This document shows, one piece after another, positions 62,490 to 64,000 of a DNA stretch of 64,000 nucleotides (positions are counted from its first letter, which is position 1; every line of letters begins with the position of its first letter). The notes under the pieces are model-generated. The model ran no database searches. It worked only from the letters and a program-made list of their open reading frames with translations, and was not told where the DNA came from. The DNA lies in the NCBI GenBank assembly GCA_958298945.1, contig OY282610.1, positions 46,197,667-46,261,666 on the forward strand, written 5' to 3'. Source of the stretch: Atherix ibis. Taxonomy: Eukaryota > Arthropoda > Insecta > Diptera > Athericidae. The translations under genes and the position numbers were made by a program.

Positions 62490-62564
62490 AAAATTTAATT
62501 TTGTCAATCCACGATTTTTTTTTTTTAGACCAAAAAAATCGTGGATTGACAAAAATTAAATTTT
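62490..62564. repeat. Class II fold-back monomer, copy 11
   Basis: T12 subtype and the last one before the degenerate right tail. Unlike the other T12 copies it is followed by CTGCATTTTTCAAG, which suggests recombination between the two subtypes. Confidence 0.95.
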
Positions 62565-62696
62565 CGAGAAAAATTACAAATCTTCCAAGGGTCCCCCAAA
62601 GGAAAATTTTCAATTTTACTGCATTTTTCAAGAAATCGTATTTTCCGCAAATTTCGGCCAAAATCGATGCAGTTTTCAACAATTTACGCATTTTGA

Positions 62697-64000
62697 ATGT
62701 TTCTCTATGGTTTGGATCAAAAAAATTATGGATTGACAAAAACTAAATTTTCGAGAAAAATTACAAATCTTCCAAGGGTCCCCCAAAGGATAATTTTCAA
62801 TTTAACTGCATTTTTCAAGAAATCGTATTTTCCGCAAATTTCGGCCAAAATCGATGAAGTTTTCAACAATTTTCGCATTTTGAATGGTTCTCTATGGTTC
62901 GGACCAAAATAATCGTGGATTGACAAAAAAGAAAATTTCGAGAAAAATTAAAAATCTTCCAAGGGTCCCCCAAAGGAAAATTTTCAATTTTACTGCATTT
63001 TTCAAGAAATCGTATTTTCCGCAAATTTCGGCCAAAATCGATGCAGTTTTCAACAATTTACGCATTTTGAATGTTTCTCTGTGGTTAAGACCAAAATAAT
63101 CGTGGATTGACAAAAAATAAAATTTCGAGAAAAATTACAAATCTTCCAAGGGTCCCCCAAAGGAAAATTTTCAATTTAACTGCATTTTTCAAAAAATCGT
63201 ATTTTCCGCCAAAATCGATGCATTTTTCAACAATTTACGCATTTTGAATGTTTCTCTATGGTTTGGACCAAAAAAATCGTAAATTGACAAAAAATAAATT
63301 TTCGAGAAAAATTAAAAATCTTCCAAGGGTCCCCCAAAGGAAAATTTTCAATTTTACTGCATTTTTCAAGAAATCGTATTTTCCGCAAATTTCGGGCAAA
63401 ATCGATGCAGTTTTCAAGAATTTACGCATTTTGAATGTTTCTCTATGGTTTGGACCAAAAAAATCGTGGATTGACAAAAACTAAATTTTCGAGAAAAATT
63501 ACAAATTTTCAATTTTACTGCATTTCTCAAGAAATCGTATTTTCCGCAAATTTCGGCCAAAATCGATGAAGTTTTCAACAATTTTCGCATTTTGAATGGT
63601 TCTCTATGGTTCGGACCAAAATAATCGTGGATTGACAAAAAAGAAAATTTCGAGAAAAATTAAAAATCTTCCAAGGGTCCCCCAAAGGATAATTTTCAAT
63701 TTAACTGCATTTTTCAAAAAATCGTATTTTCCGCAAATTTCGGGCAAAATCGATGCAGTTTTCAAGAATTTACGCATTTTGAATGTTTCTCTATGGTTTG
63801 GACCAAAAAAATCGTGGATTGACAAAAACTAAATTTTCGAGAAAAATTACAAATTTTCAATTTTACTGCATTTCTCAAGAAATCGTATTTTCCGCAAATT
63901 TCGGCCAAAATCGATGAAGTTTTCAACAATTTTCGCATTTTGAATGGTTCTCTATGGTTCGGACCAAAATAATCGTGGATTGACAAAAAAGAAAATTTCG
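62697..64000 (+). repeat. Degenerate right tail with internally deleted monomers
   Basis: Variants accumulate: GGATAATTTTC, GGTTCGGACC, AAAAAAGAAAATTTCG, GGTTAAGACC and TTCGGGCAAAATC. One monomer near 63207-63212 has lost about 10 bp, joining TTTTCCG directly to CCAAAATCG. From about 63248 a 348-bp dimer repeats. Still no unique sequence, so this may be approaching an array edge without reaching it. Confidence 0.75.
63248..63943 (+). repeat. Dimer HOR, 348-bp period, two copies, with 26-bp deletion
   Basis: Landmarks at 63248/63596 and 63414/63762 recur at 348 bp, which is two 187-bp units minus 26 bp. The short unit reads TTACAAATTTTCAATTTTAC (about 63499 and 63847). The C/G-rich patch CTTCCAAGGGTCCCCC and AAAGGA is deleted between two AAAT/AAAATTTT microhomologies. 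Both copies share CATTTCTCAAG and GGTTCGGACC. Confidence 0.9.

Larger units (their letters stand above)
48461..62564 (+). repeat. Right domain carrying eleven class II fold-back monomers
   Basis: Normal 187-bp units alternate with a rearranged unit that contains a long inverted repeat and a T-run. The rearranged unit recurs with offsets of 2038, 3165, 732, 1478, 1478, 1293, 732, 1105, 733 and 1102 bp because it lies inside several overlapping HORs. The other variants here are AAATTAAAAATC, GGACCAAAACAATCG, GGACCAAAATAATCG, a GTGGATGAC single-base deletion, and CAATTTAACTGC units. No gene was found. Confidence 0.8.
1..64000 (+). repeat. Satellite DNA array, 186/187-bp monomer, about 340 tandem copies
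   Basis: The same unit recurs without interruption from the first to the last base, always in the same orientation. Landmarks in order are GTTTCTCTATGG, GGACC followed by six or seven A, TCGTGGATTGAC, TTTTCGAGAAAAATTACAAA, a C/G-rich patch around AAGGGTCCCCC, GGAAAATTTTCAATTTTACTGC, ATCGTATTTTCC, AAATTTCGGCCAAAATCGA and CAACAATTTACGCATTTTG. Successive GTTTCTC landmarks are 186 or 187 bp apart, the difference being the A6/A7 tract. I find no promoter, tRNA, rRNA, transposon or unique spacer in any stretch. Such arrays are typical of centromeric or pericentromeric heterochromatin in eukaryotes; that location is inference. The window starts and ends within monomers, so the real array is longer. 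Confidence 0.98.

Noticed and set aside
1..64000. CRISPR array (regular repeats)
   Set aside because: There are no short repeats separated by unique spacers. The whole 186/187-bp unit is repeated with no non-repeated interval.
62697..64000. Array edge or unique flanking DNA at the right end
   Set aside because: Monomers are more diverged and partly deleted here, but every stretch still aligns to the satellite up to base 64000.

Overview
The whole 64 kb window is one head-to-tail satellite DNA array. I find no gene, RNA gene, transposon, spacer or flanking unique sequence. The monomer is 186 or 187 bp, giving roughly 340 copies. All lie in the same orientation, and the window begins and ends inside a monomer, so neither array edge is present. 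A representative monomer (1324-1510), counted by hand, is about 32% G+C with 7 CpG against about 4.7 expected. CpG is therefore not depleted. A long eukaryotic satellite without CpG depletion suggests a genome with little CpG methylation, such as many insects or nematodes. The species cannot be named from this sequence. Length, AT-richness and an AAATTTCGG core loosely recall Drosophila 1.688-type satellites, but that is an impression from memory.

Layout. (1) 1 to about 31.7 kb is built from 186/187-bp variants arranged in nested higher-order repeats (HORs). These are a ~560-bp trimer near 1.3-2.3 kb, a 3731-bp-offset block pair (3.35-5.96 and 7.09-9.69 kb), a 933-bp pentamer (10.6-12.3 kb), a 1491-bp octamer in three copies (13.1-17.6 kb), a long duplicated block at 7045-bp offset (17.5-20.2 and 24.6-27.3 kb), a 2387-bp unit in two copies (20.2-25.0 kb) and a 2013-bp unit in two copies (27.3-31.3 kb). 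(2) About 31.7-41 kb is a transition zone with 5040-, 1868- and 1306-bp duplications that mixes left-hand and right-hand monomer variants. (3) About 41-48 kb is more regular 187-bp monomeric sequence with a local 374-bp dimer array. (4) About 48.5-62.6 kb carries eleven copies of a rearranged 'fold-back' monomer with an arm of about 32 bp, spread by HORs of 936, 1478, 1293 and 1837 bp. (5) 62.7-64 kb is a more degenerate tail with 348-bp dimers that lost 26 bp.

Reading frames. 186 bp equals 62 codons and many variants lack stops, so long open frames run through the array on both strands at once (up to 496 codons at 12922-14412, with 445 codons on the opposite strand at 12930-14267). They share the monomer period, break wherever an A-tract gains one base, and resemble no protein I recognise. 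I treat all of them as non-coding.

Most noteworthy observations. Two different fold-back junction types (four copies on the left, eleven on the right) both invert the same few bases of the monomer, which points to a recurrent template-switch or hairpin hotspot. The HOR architecture is nested with datable insertions and deletions of whole monomers. The A/T tracts are spaced near the helical repeat in a nucleosome-length unit.
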